A stretch of 42,695 nt of DNA from an uncultured Mycoplasmataceae bacterium (GTDB lineage: Bacteria > Bacillota_I > Bacilli_A > Mycoplasmatales > Hepatoplasmataceae): the NCBI GenBank assembly GCA_947313745.1, contig CAMZNG010000003.1, forward strand, positions 1 to 42,695. Reading direction: 5' to 3'. The position numbers and the translations under genes were made by a program. Below, in pieces: positions 1 to 8,710 of this stretch. The notes beneath the pieces were generated by a model. It did not search any database and was not told where the DNA came from. It saw only the letters and a list, made by a program, of their open reading frames with translations. The number at the start of each line of letters is the position of its first letter. Position 1 is the first letter of the stretch.

Positions 1-165
1 GCAATTAAAAAAATGAAAGAAACAAAACCAAAGAATACATATAGAAGACCTGTACCTGGAAGTGCAAACGAGAGATATAAAAGAAGTAATCAAAGTTCTT
101 CTTATAACAAAGGTAATTCAAATAATAATAATAATAATAATAATTCAAAAAGATATAGTAAATAG
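1..165 (+). CDS. C-terminal end of an unknown basic protein (partial)
   Basis: Open from base 1 to the TAG at 163-165; the start lies outside the window. The 54 visible residues are rich in Lys, Arg, Ser and Asn, with a run of eight Asn encoded by a perfect (AAT)8 tract at 121-144, and end in SKRYSK. Such unstructured basic tails are common on RNA-binding proteins such as DEAD-box helicases, but no domain is visible, so I do not assign a function. A clear terminator follows at 193-220, so this is the last gene of its transcript. Confidence 0.75.
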   Translation, partial: AIKKMKETKPKNTYRRPVPGSANERYKRSNQSSSYNKGNSNNNNNNNNSKRYSK

Positions 166-192
166 ATATTAACAAACAATAATTAAAATTGG

Positions 193-220
193 AAAAAATG
201 GCTCTACTTAGCCATTTTTT
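193..220 (+). terminator. Rho-independent terminator
   Basis: An 11-bp perfect stem (arms 193-203 and 210-220, containing TGGCT and AGCCA) with a 6-nt loop, ending in a run of T. It closes the plus-strand transcript ending at 165. The A-rich left arm would also give a T tract on the minus strand, so it may work in both directions. Confidence 0.85.
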
Positions 221-406
221 TCTTCAATTCATTTTGATCCACAATTTAAACATTCAAAGAATTTTTCATCCGTTTTATAAGAATAAGTTTTTCTATCAAA
301 TCTCCCTCTCTATTATGAATTGATTTTTTAAACCTTTTTAATAATGAAATTAGTTTATATCCCTTTTTAAATGAAAATATTTTTGGTAATTGTTTAATTT
401 ATTCAT
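205..406 (-). pseudogene. possible decayed zinc-ribbon ORF
   Basis: No intact gene lies here, but the minus strand has protein-like stretches in two frames. From an ATG at 404-406 it reads MNKLNNYQKYFHLKRDIN, then in-frame stops. After a shift of frame near 310 it reads a basic stretch ending in FFECLNCGSKWIEEKKW, with a CxxC pair and one TGA as Trp. That looks like the C-terminal zinc ribbon of a broken gene. The evidence is only residue composition and the CxxC motif, and chance cannot be excluded in DNA this AT-rich. Confidence 0.25.
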
Positions 407-436
407 GGTTAAAATATAATTTTAGTCAATCATATA

Positions 437-442
437 TATAAT
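437..442 (+). promoter_or_regulatory. -10 box (TATAAT) with TA run, leaderless-type promoter
   Basis: A perfect TATAAT sits 9 nt before the ATG at 452 and is preceded by a short TA run (433-440). Transcription would begin about at the start codon, so the mRNA should have little or no leader; no Shine-Dalgarno sequence is present. No good -35 is seen. The same arrangement recurs at 1441-1446 in front of the tandem paralogue. Confidence 0.6.
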
Positions 443-451
443 ATAAATAGA

Positions 452-1399
452 ATGAAAAAAATAAACCAATTGTCAAAAAACCTCTTTTTGAATTTTAAAT
501 TTATATATTCAAATCCTAAAATTTTAGTTAAACTATTCCTTATTTCTATGCTTCTTCTTTTGTTGCCTATATTTATTTTTCCTCTTCATGTTTGTTCATC
601 AATTATTTTTGAATTTTCAATTATTTTATCAGGTGGAATTATATTTGGAACAATTAATTATGAATGAAGAAATTCTACAATGTATAAAAATTATTGTACT
701 TTAAGGAGTGGGAGACTTATTTATTATGGAGCTTTATTTTCAATAACATTAATAGTTTCTATTATCCTTGTAAATTTGATGATCTTGGTTTTATTTATTT
801 TATATAAATTAAATTTACTAATGGGTGAGTGATATTTTGTTTCTGAAAAAGGAGGGTTTTCTTATGATTTTTCTCTTCTTCCATTTATTGGTTTTTACTA
901 TTCATTTTTTTGAATGAATATAATTTCATTTTTAATTCTATATATTTTTAACTCGTTCTCAAAAACACAAAAAACATATTATATGTTTATTATTATCTTA
1001 ATGATTCTTGTTTTTCTTTTTGGAGGAATGTTAAATAACTACTTTTTGAGGCTGAAAAGAGTTAAAGTCGATGATTATTATGTTTTTCAAGAATTTAAAA
1101 AATTTCTTTATCCTGAATGGTTTTTTATTCCATCACTATTGTTTCCATTATATGCTCCGGGCCAAATTATGAACTTTACATTTCATTTTGCAAAGACACA
1201 TAATGGAGTTCAAATTATGAGATATACTGATTTCCTTAATCACTTAAATGTTATTCAATGAGTTCCTATAAACTCAATAACTGGTATCGATGCTCGTAAT
1301 TGAGATATTGTTTTAATAATGCCTGCAATATGAACAGCATCTTTAATCTTGATGAGTTTATTTATATCATTTGTGAAAAAAAATAGTATTCTTATTTAA
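452..1399 (+). CDS. multi-pass membrane protein, tandem paralogue 1
   Basis: 315 aa when TGA is read as Trp (first at 665-667). It shows about six hydrophobic segments: one near residues 25-47, one about 48-70, one about 85-115, a pair in the middle and one at the C-terminus (PAIWTASLILMSLFISF). The N-terminal segment is followed by a charged stretch with WRNSTMYKNY, reminiscent of the cytoplasmic helix of ABC-2 type permeases, though no ATPase gene adjoins. It is clearly homologous along its full length to the protein at 1456-2424 and more distantly to 6375-7343. The start follows a TATAAT by 9 nt without a ribosome binding site. Function unknown; a permease-like role is inference. Confidence 0.85.
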
Positions 1400-1415
1400 A
1401 TATTTCCTAGTTATA

Positions 1416-1446
1416 TTGTTATTTTAGTCATATATATATATATAAT
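1416..1446 (+). promoter_or_regulatory. promoter with (TA)n spacer
   Basis: TTGTTA (1416-1421) and TATAAT (1441-1446) are separated by 19 nt, most of which is an alternating AT run (1430-1442). The -10 ends 9 nt before the ATG at 1456, so the transcript should be nearly leaderless. TA repeats in a promoter spacer are the known phase-switch of Vmm/Vmc lipoprotein genes in the Mycoplasma mycoides group; here a switch is inferred from the layout only. Confidence 0.55.
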
Positions 1447-1455
1447 ATTAATAAT

Positions 1456-2424
1456 ATGGGAAAAATAAACCAATTATCAAAAAATCTTTTCTTGAATTTT
1501 CAATTCATATATAGAAACCCTAAAATTATAGTTAGATTAACTATGATTTCTTTACTTCTTATTTTATTGCCTGTATTTGTTTTTCCGCTTGAAATGTGTG
1601 GGTCAATGGTTTTTGAATTTTCAGTTTTACTTACAACTTTGGTTATATTTGGATCAATGAATCATGAATGGAAGAGATCTACTTTATATAATAACTATTG
1701 TTCTTCTAACTATGGGAACGGAGTTTATTATATATCATTGTTTTTAACAACATTAGTAGTTTCTCTTTTCCTTGTAAATTTAATACTCTTAGTTTTATTT
1801 ATCTTGTATAAAGTTAATTTACTTGGAGGTGGATTGGTGGGATATATTTTAAAAAGGCATAGTGGCGGCAGTGAAATTTCCTATGATTTTAAATATATGC
1901 CGTTTGATGGATTTTACTATTCAATCTTTTGAATGGTTATAATTTCATTCTTAATGTTTTATGTAATTAGTTTAATTACAAAGACACAGAAAAAACAATA
2001 TATGTTTGTTATTGTTTTAATTATGTTTATCTTTCTTTTTAGTGGAGTGTTTAACAATTATTTTCCAGGTACAAAGTATGTAATAGGAGATGATGGGGTA
2101 AAGTATTCTATCCAGGGATTCGAAAAATTTCTTTATCCTAAATGATTTTTTATTCCATCACTATTGTTTCCGTTATATGCTTCAGGACAAATTATGAACT
2201 TTACACTTCATTCTACAAAGATTTATCAAGTGCTTTTTAATGGTTGAAAGCAGACAACACCATTTATAAAATTCTTTGATTACCTGAATGTAATCCAATG
2301 AGTTCCTATAAACTCAATAACTGGTATTGATGCAAGAAATTGAGATATTGTTTTAATAATGCCTGCAATATGAACAGTATCTTTAATCTTGATGAGTTTA
2401 TTTATATCATCAATTAAAAAGTAA
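1456..2424 (+). CDS. multi-pass membrane protein, tandem paralogue 2
   Basis: 322 aa with TGA as Trp (for example 1930-1932). About six membrane segments with the same order as the protein at 452-1399: N-terminal hairpin, WKRSTLYNNY charged loop, a long hydrophobic stretch, a middle pair and a C-terminal anchor. The last 39 codons (about 2296-2411) are almost identical at DNA level to 1256-1376 although the middle has diverged, suggesting recent gene conversion. Both copies keep the motif FLYP-(E/K)-WFFIPSLLFPLYA and the tail INSITGIDARNWD. It has its own promoter with a TA spacer, so the copies are separate transcription units. Function unknown. Confidence 0.87.
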
Positions 2425-2498
2425 TCATTATAATATTTTACTAATATAATTTTAAATTGATAATCAATATGTATAATGATATAGTAAGGAAGTTAAAA

Positions 2499-2750
2499 AT
2501 GGCAACACAAGGAAGAGTTAGAAAAAAAATATATGAACTAATTTTGAAAGATGGGTCGCACCACTTTACTGAAAAGAAAGCATTTGATTTGTTTAAATTA
2601 AAAACAACTGAAATTATTTCATTCGAAGTACATAATGGTGCGTTCCTTGGAGAAATGCACGTTCTTAAAGAAAATGTTCATTGCTTTGTTGTTTATGATG
2701 AACAAACAGAAGACAAACATAATAAGAGTCTTTCATTTGTAAAACATTAA
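2499..2750 (+). CDS. conserved-looking small protein, unknown function
   Basis: 83 aa, starting at the ATG at 2499, chosen because AGGAAG lies 8 nt upstream and TATAAT at 2472-2477 gives a short leader; the frame is open to 2457 but those codons precede the transcription start. The protein is soluble and mixed in charge, beginning MATQGRVRKKIYEL, with no membrane segment and no motif I recognise. It is monocistronic, ended by the strong hairpin at 2780-2814. No function can be given. Confidence 0.75.
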   Translation: MATQGRVRKKIYELILKDGSHHFTEKKAFDLFKLKTTEIISFEVHNGAFLGEMHVLKENVHCFVVYDEQTEDKHNKSLSFVKH

Positions 2751-2779
2751 GCATAGAAAAACAATATTTAATTATTATT

Positions 2780-2814
2780 AAAAATACTTAGTTACGATGT
2801 AACTAAGTATTTTT
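2780..2814. terminator. bidirectional terminator
   Basis: A perfect 16-bp stem (2780-2795 with 2799-2814) around a 3-nt loop, with an A run at its left foot and a T run at its right. It lies between convergent genes and can end both the small gene at 2499-2750 and the carrier operon coming from 5963. A weaker 8-bp hairpin (AATAAGTT/AACTTATT) lies at 2846-2865. Confidence 0.9.
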
Positions 2815-2870
2815 TTATATATTAATAAATTAATTTCGTATTCCAAATAAGTTATTTAACTTATTATTTT

Positions 2871-4688
2871 TTAGATCATAAAGAAGAATAACGTTACCAT
2901 AACTACTCCAACCACAGCAAGTGTTATTGCATACCCCAACAAGAATGGGAATGCCTTAGCATAACTTGCTCTAGAAGCTTCTGCTTGTGCAATTACCAAT
3001 CCTGTTGTTGGTGATGACATATTTACTAATCCTTGTGCTAACGGATATAAAGTCATTATCCCAATGATTGCTGGAAGCATTGCTTCAGGAGAACCATACC
3101 CCTTAATTATTGGTGCAATTATTGGTGCAGATATTCCTGCAAGTCCTGTCATTGATGGTATAAATAATGCCATCAATATATAAATTGGGAATATCACTAA
3201 ACTTAGTGCTCCAGGTTTTAAACTATCTGATAATGTTCCAAATAAATTAACTGCTAAGTAATCTGCGTCTCCTGAATTTGTTAATATTATTGAAGTTGCT
3301 CTTGAAAATATTAATATAAATGCTACAACTTTAAATGTTACAAATGAATTCTTTCAATTGTTTTTCATTTGGTTATTTGAATAATTAAATACTTTTGCAC
3401 AAATATATCACCCAAGAGCAAACAATAGTCCTAGTTGTACAAATGTTCATCTTCCTACCAATGAATTAAAGAAGAATAAATGTGAGAATGTAGCTCAACC
3501 ACTTGAATTGTATGTATCACCTATTCAACTTGATCATGGAAGGAAAACAATAATCATTCATAGCATTACAAACCCAACTGTCCCTAAAGCTATTTTTTGT
3601 TTTTTATCCATTTCTTTATGATCCATTTCTCCCATAGAAACTTTTGCTCATTTTTTATTTTCTTCAATCATAGATTTATCTTCAATTGATTTGCCTTTAA
3701 GAACTCTTTGTCCATACCAAACCATAAATAGACATCCTATTGAAGTATAGATTATAAATAGAATCATTCTTAATCCTATTCCAGTACCTATTCCAATTAC
3801 TCCTGACCCTCCTGCTTCTTGTCAAATGCCATTAAATGCTGAAGCAAGTGTACCAAGTGCAAATGGTTCAAGTACTGAAGCAGCAATCCCTGTTGTACAT
3901 CCAAGAAGAACCACTAGGAATCCTGTTGTTGCATCAAACCCTGCAATTATAAGTGAGGGAACAATTATAGGTATTAGTGCTAGTGTTGTTTCTTGTGAAC
4001 CAAGTATTGTTCCTCACAATGAAAATAGAATAAATAATATTGGTAATAATAATATTCTTTTATTATTCATACCTTTTATTAATGAGTTTACCAATGAATT
4101 TAAAACTTTTGTTTCTGTAAGTAATTCAATAATTGCACCCATTGCTACGATAAAGAATATTAAATCTCAAGCTGAGAACACCCCAGCAATTGATGCTTTA
4201 ACTATATCTCCAATTCCATACATCCCATCATTTGAAACATATCAATTTGAGTCTCCAAAATTAAATCAATGTCCATCAATAAATAATGATGGATTTAATG
4301 TTGATAATTGGATTTTTCCTTCTGATGATAGACTAGTCAATAATCCATCTGGGTCTGCATTTAGATAGTTTATTAACCCTGTAAGATCATGTGTTTTCAA
4401 TAACGCAGCTCCATCCGATGTTGAAAGAAATTGATTTGTTGCATTAACAACCAAATATCTATCTTTATCATTAAAACCTGTTAATCAACTATCATATTGT
4501 GTAGCATATCATCCGCTAAATCCTACTTCATTAGTTGGATGAATTGCATGAACTACTCATGATAATACTATCACAAAAAATGCAACACCTATAATAATTG
4601 ATAATGCTCCAGGCATCTTAAATTTTCTTTTTTTATTATTTTGACTAGGACTTGTTTTTAAAGAACTAGTGCTTTTTGTTTTTGTCAT
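2871..4688 (-). CDS. YfcC-family membrane carrier (C4-dicarboxylate/basic amino acid type)
   Basis: 605 aa; about a dozen hydrophobic segments. A charged cytoplasmic N-terminus (MTKTKSTSSLKTSPSQ) is followed by a first helix near residues 30-50, an external domain to about residue 145, and then the transport core. Core motifs include GTILGSQETTLALIPI, GIAASVLEPFALG and, near the C-terminus, LAGISAPIIAPI and NMSSPTTGLVIAQA, which match the paired re-entrant loops of the YfcC/ion-transporter superfamily. The start has AAAGGA 8-9 nt upstream. It lies 33 nt after the M20 dipeptidase gene, so the two are probably one operon; a carrier for peptides or amino acids that the peptidase handles is inference. 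Substrate not shown by sequence. Confidence 0.88.
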
Positions 4689-4721
4689 TATATTTTCCTT
4701 TCGTTTTTATTATTTGTTTAT

Positions 4722-5963
4722 TCATTTTGTGAATAAGTTTTTATATATGTCATATGCTTTAATATAATCAGCAATATCAATATGCTCATTATATTGATGT
4801 TCTGTGTGTTCTGCTTTTGGCATTAATGGACCATATGCAACAATGTTATCCATTGCCTTTGCATATGTTCCTCCACCAGAAGCTTGTGGTTTTATTGTTT
4901 TCCCCATAACCTCTGTATATGAATCAACAAGATCTTTTATAATTCAATGATCCTCTGGAATGTAAACTTTCTTATGTTGTTTTCCACCTTTAAATGAAAA
5001 TCCATATTCTTTAGCTTTTTCTTTATATACTTCTTCCACTTCTTTAATACTTGATGTTATTGGAATTCTCATATCAACAATTATTTTAGATTCTTTTTTA
5101 TCAATATTTACAACCCCAAGATTAACAGTTATTTTTGCATAGTCATCTTTAATTAATTTTCCAAATAAAGTCTCTCCATGATATTCATTCATTAGTTCTT
5201 TATTTATAAAATTTATAAGTGGATGATCTATTGGGTCAACCTTTTCCAATAATTTATAAACTGCATTTGTTCCAAGTTGTGGATTCATAGCATGAACCGA
5301 TTTCCCTTTTGCTTTTATAACTTTATCTTTAATCTTATATGTTGCTTCTGCTGGAACAACATTTGCTGCAACACCAGATGTTAATGATCAGCCATCAGTT
5401 CCTTTGCAAGTTAATTCAACTTGCAATACTTCTCTTTCAAGAAATGTTACTGGGAACGAAGAGTCTGGTGTAATTCCAAATGTTGGTTTCTCCTCTAGTT
5501 TATTATATTTTGAAACCCCTCTTCAATTAGATTCTTCATCTGTTGGAAAAATCAATCTTATTCTTTTGTTAATTTTCTCATCTTTTAATTCCTTTAACAA
5601 ATAGTACATAAGCATTAATGGACCCTTATCATCAGAAGTTCCTCTACCAAAGTATTTGCCTTTTTTTTCAGTTAAAATAAATGGTGGAGTATTTCATTTT
5701 TCAATTTCTCCTGGTGGAACAACATCAATGTGAGTTAGTATTCCAATCATCTCTTCTCCTGAACCAATCTCCACATAGCCATAATAACCATCTTTGTCTA
5801 TGTAAGATTTAATGCCATCTCTTTTTGCAATTTCTTCCATAAATAAAAGTGCATCTTTCATATTTTTATTTGGATACTCAGAAGAACTTAATCAAGTTTC
5901 ATAACTAATTAATTTTGATAAATCTTCCTTAAATATTTTTATATTTCTTTTTATAAAATTCAT
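4722..5963 (-). CDS. M20 family dipeptidase (PepV-like)
   Basis: 413 aa, cytosolic zinc peptidase. Metal and catalytic motifs of the family are all present: LTHIDVVP (metal His and catalytic Asp, about residue 80), GRGTSDDKGP (bridging Asp), PTDEESNWRG (catalytic Glu followed by metal Glu), ITPDSSFP, a lid domain in the middle, ASGGGTYAKA and a C-terminal HTEHQYNEHI with the last metal His. PepV-type enzymes split dipeptides with broad specificity, usually about 470 aa; this one is shorter, mainly in the lid. AGGAGA lies 3-8 nt before the ATG. First gene of a two-gene unit with the YfcC-type carrier, consistent with uptake and breakdown of a peptide or acylated amino acid. Confidence 0.92.
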
Positions 5964-6374
5964 ATCTCTCCTTTTGCTTTTTTAAATGAAATAATTGCAA
6001 TTGTATTTTTTGAGTGTTACTTTTTTATAAACTTTAAATAAAGATGATTGCCATAAAAATAATATTAAAAAGATTTGGTAATGTTGAATTACCAATATTC
6101 CCTTTATTTTCCATATTATTGTTCAACGACAATCATTTCATAATTTTATTATACATTATTTAATAATATTATTAGATAATTTTTATAATGGACAAAAGAG
6201 TCTTTGGCCTAAATCATTTGATCGTGCAATGCTATTTATAATAGTTCCTCAACAAATACCTATAGTTTTTATTCATATATAAACTATATTTAACATCCTA
6301 GTTTATTTTATATTATTTCGTTGTCACATAATATTTTAATGAAATAGATGATATGTTAAATTATCTTAAACTTC
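5964..6374. other. intergenic region with no intact gene
   Basis: 411 nt between two minus-strand genes. It must carry the promoter of the dipeptidase operon (TACAAT near 6001 on the minus strand is a weak candidate -10). A 7-bp hairpin TTGGTAA/TTACCAA lies at 6075-6095 without a T tract. On the minus strand short protein-like fragments occur, including one around 6190-6295 with WGTIINSIA and one ending near 6043 with LFNIIFMAIIFI. These resemble the C-terminal part of the adjoining membrane-protein family and may be remains of another copy. No RNA gene seen. Confidence 0.4.
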
Positions 6375-7343
6375 TTACTTTAAATACATAAGAACATTAT
6401 TATTTGTCCTCAAGACAACTTTTAAAACAAATACTGTAAAAAAGAAAATTCATGGAAGAATAATTTCACTATTCCACAATCAACATTCTTTGCAATTGTC
6501 TAATATTAATATATTGGGAAACCAATGGATATAATAATACCAATTAAGATGATTTCCGTCATCAACAAAAAATGCATGAGCTTTTCTTGCAGTTTCACTT
6601 AATAAATTTGTTGTTCATAGATGTGGAAAAATTAATGATGAAATTACAAATAATGGTTGGTTTCCTGAAGAAAATATTTCTCAACTATATTTAAATCTAA
6701 AGTCCGCTAATTCATATGAGACTCAACTTATATCTCAATTTATTCTCAATGCTATGAAGTTAAATGGTATTAAAATGATTAAATATGAAAACATAATTAT
6801 GTAACTAATTTTTATATTAACATTAAATAAATCCAATATCATTAAAATTGAAAATGTTGTAATCGTCATTGAAATAAATGAAAAGAATGCTGTAGAAAAT
6901 TCATAGAACTTTCAATCTGTTGCTTCTAAATTATGATTTGTATCAAAATCAACATTATCATAAAATCAATTTTCATTTATTATATGATATGAGAAAGACA
7001 ATTGTAATAAATAAACTATAAAGAAATAATATAAAAATGCAAAAATCATAATAACCATTAATACTAACAATGTTATTAAGAAAAACATAAAAGATAGTCT
7101 TGTTATTTTATCAAAGGAATTATAAATAATCTTATTTTTATGATTAGAATAAGAATACGTAACAATAAAAGTTGGAAGTAAGATAGTTATAAATAGAAAT
7201 CCTAATATTGTTGCATGTTTAAAAGGGAAAAGAACATTGGTTGAAAAGACAATGACAGGAATAAAAATAAAAAACAAAATATAAATTGATTTTTTATTTA
7301 AAGATTTTATTGAAACAAATAATGTTAAGTAAATAGATTTCAC
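6375..7343 (-). CDS. multi-pass membrane protein, third divergent paralogue
   Basis: 322 aa when TGA codons (for example 6966-6968) are read as Trp; same length as the protein at 1456-2424. The start is GTG at 7341-7343, 6 nt after a TATAAT. It shares the family layout: N-terminal hydrophobic hairpin (FIPVIVFSTNVLFPF), charged YSNHKNKIIYNSF loop, long hydrophobic stretch, middle pair, then SSLIFPHLW, a loop with HLNWYY and a final helix. Identity to the other two copies is low, but motif order and spacing agree (SLLFPLY, YLNVIQWVPIN and the C-terminal PAIW of those proteins). Function unknown; ABC-2 permease-like fold is a guess. Confidence 0.8.
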
Positions 7344-7349
7344 TTTTTA

Positions 7350-7380
7350 ATTATATATATATATATATATATATTGTTTC
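7350..7380 (-). promoter_or_regulatory. promoter with (TA)11 spacer between divergent genes
   Basis: The minus-strand TATAAT (7350-7355) is preceded by a perfect (TA)11 tract (7352-7373) filling the place of the -10/-35 spacer. No good -35 is seen (GAAACA at 7375-7380). The same block lies upstream of the plus-strand gene starting at 7505, whose own TATAAT is at 7395-7400, so a change in repeat number could affect both. Slippage-driven switching is inference from known TA-spacer promoters in related species. Confidence 0.5.
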
Positions 7381-7504
7381 TTTACTAAATATTGTATAAT
7401 AAAATTAATAAGAGAAATGTTTAGTTTTATCTTATACAGATGTGAGTAAACTCTCATTGTCAAAAACTATATCTATCTCATTATTTACAAAACAAAAAAT
7501 AATT

Positions 7505-8710
7505 ATGAAGAATTTAGAAAAAATATTTCAAATTTCCAGTTTACAAACATTATTTATAGTTTTTTACCTAATTATTTCATTAATGATTATAACTCTACTT
7601 TTTGTTAAAAAGGTTCAATGAAATAAGATTCTATTAACCTCTCTTTCGATAGGAATATTGGGTGGAATAAGTGTATACTTCTTAAATATAAATAAATCTG
7701 TAAATGTTGATGAAGCATATATATGATTGAATATGATCCCAGACATATTTATATATTTTTCATTATTCTTCTCTCCTCTGTTGTTGGGCATTAAAATAAT
7801 CCATCTATTTCTTAATGATGAAAAAAACAGAAGAATTGGAATGAAGTTTTTTTTAAATGTCATTGTTACTTTTTCAATAATTATTATTATGATTCCCCTT
7901 TTAGGTTTTATTAAATTTGGAGAATTTGCAAAAAAAGGAATCATTGATCATCAACATAAAGTTGGATTAATATCATGATTGTTATCTTCAAATGTATCAC
8001 AATGATATTGATCGTTACTAGTGTTTATCTTTATATTAATTATTTCTTTATTGTGTGGTATTGTTCTGAGTGTTATAAAGAGGAAGAAGGGAAAGGACCT
8101 TACTCAAACAACAGATATTTTTTCAGGACTAAAAATGTTGTTAGAATCTAGTATTTCGTTTATTTCAAAATTGCTCCCACTGGTGATTATTTCAATAATT
8201 CCTATAATGATTATTTCTCATAGTACAACATTAAAAAATATAAAATCATTATTAATTTTTATTGGAATGTTTATTGGGTTTGGAACATTGCTTTTTTCAT
8301 TATTATTTTTAATAAATAAGAATGAAAAGTTTAGACTAGAAAATATTTCTTTAATTATTGACTCTTTATTTTTTCCAATTATTGTTGGAATAATAACATA
8401 CTTAAATTACAATTGTTTTAATTATAAAATGATTGCATTTATATTTTTAATCTTCTCTATAGGAAGTTTAAATTATCTTACTTTTTACAAAGAACTTGAA
8501 CATGATGATAATTTTGTTGAAACTTCAATGGAAAGGTCATCAATAATTATCCTTGGATCATTTACCTTAATAAGTTATATTTATCTATATCTATTAATTA
8601 TTAAGCCAATACTAGTTATTGTAAGAGCATCATTTAATAAATTAATAAAACCTATGTATGAATTTATTCTGTCCTCATTAAAAAATAAAGGTGGTGTTTT
8701 AAATGAATAA
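7505..8710 (+). CDS. symporter-like membrane protein, degenerate SDF-family relative
   Basis: 401 aa with TGA as Trp; starts at ATG 7505, about 100 nt after TATAAT 7395-7400. About nine hydrophobic segments. The middle (VFIFILIISLLCGIVLSVIK, then LLESSISFISKLLPLVIIS) matches the equivalent part of the following symporter (VVLALFIGIVLATMHK, LISKMIYHVSLLLPVVIA), but the conserved re-entrant-loop and substrate motifs of the dicarboxylate symporter family are missing and the C-terminus differs. It overlaps the next gene by 8 nt, so the two are translated together. Likely a paralogue that lost transport residues and might act as a partner subunit; that is inference. Confidence 0.8.

Noticed and set aside
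452-2424. Several short broken genes (stops at 665-667, 911-913, 1930-1932 and others)
   Set aside because: All interruptions are TGA, read as Trp in this lineage; no TAA or TAG occurs inside the frames.
3826-4368. Long plus-strand ORF of 180 codons
   Set aside because: It lies antisense to the YfcC-type carrier, whose reading frame has clear transporter motifs; the plus-strand product has no motif.
6075-6095. Hairpin TTGGTAA/TTACCAA as terminator or operator
   Set aside because: No T tract on either strand and no gene end or start close enough.
7401-7504. Riboswitch in the leader of the 7505 gene
   Set aside because: Only short 4-bp hairpins are visible; no known aptamer core was recognised.
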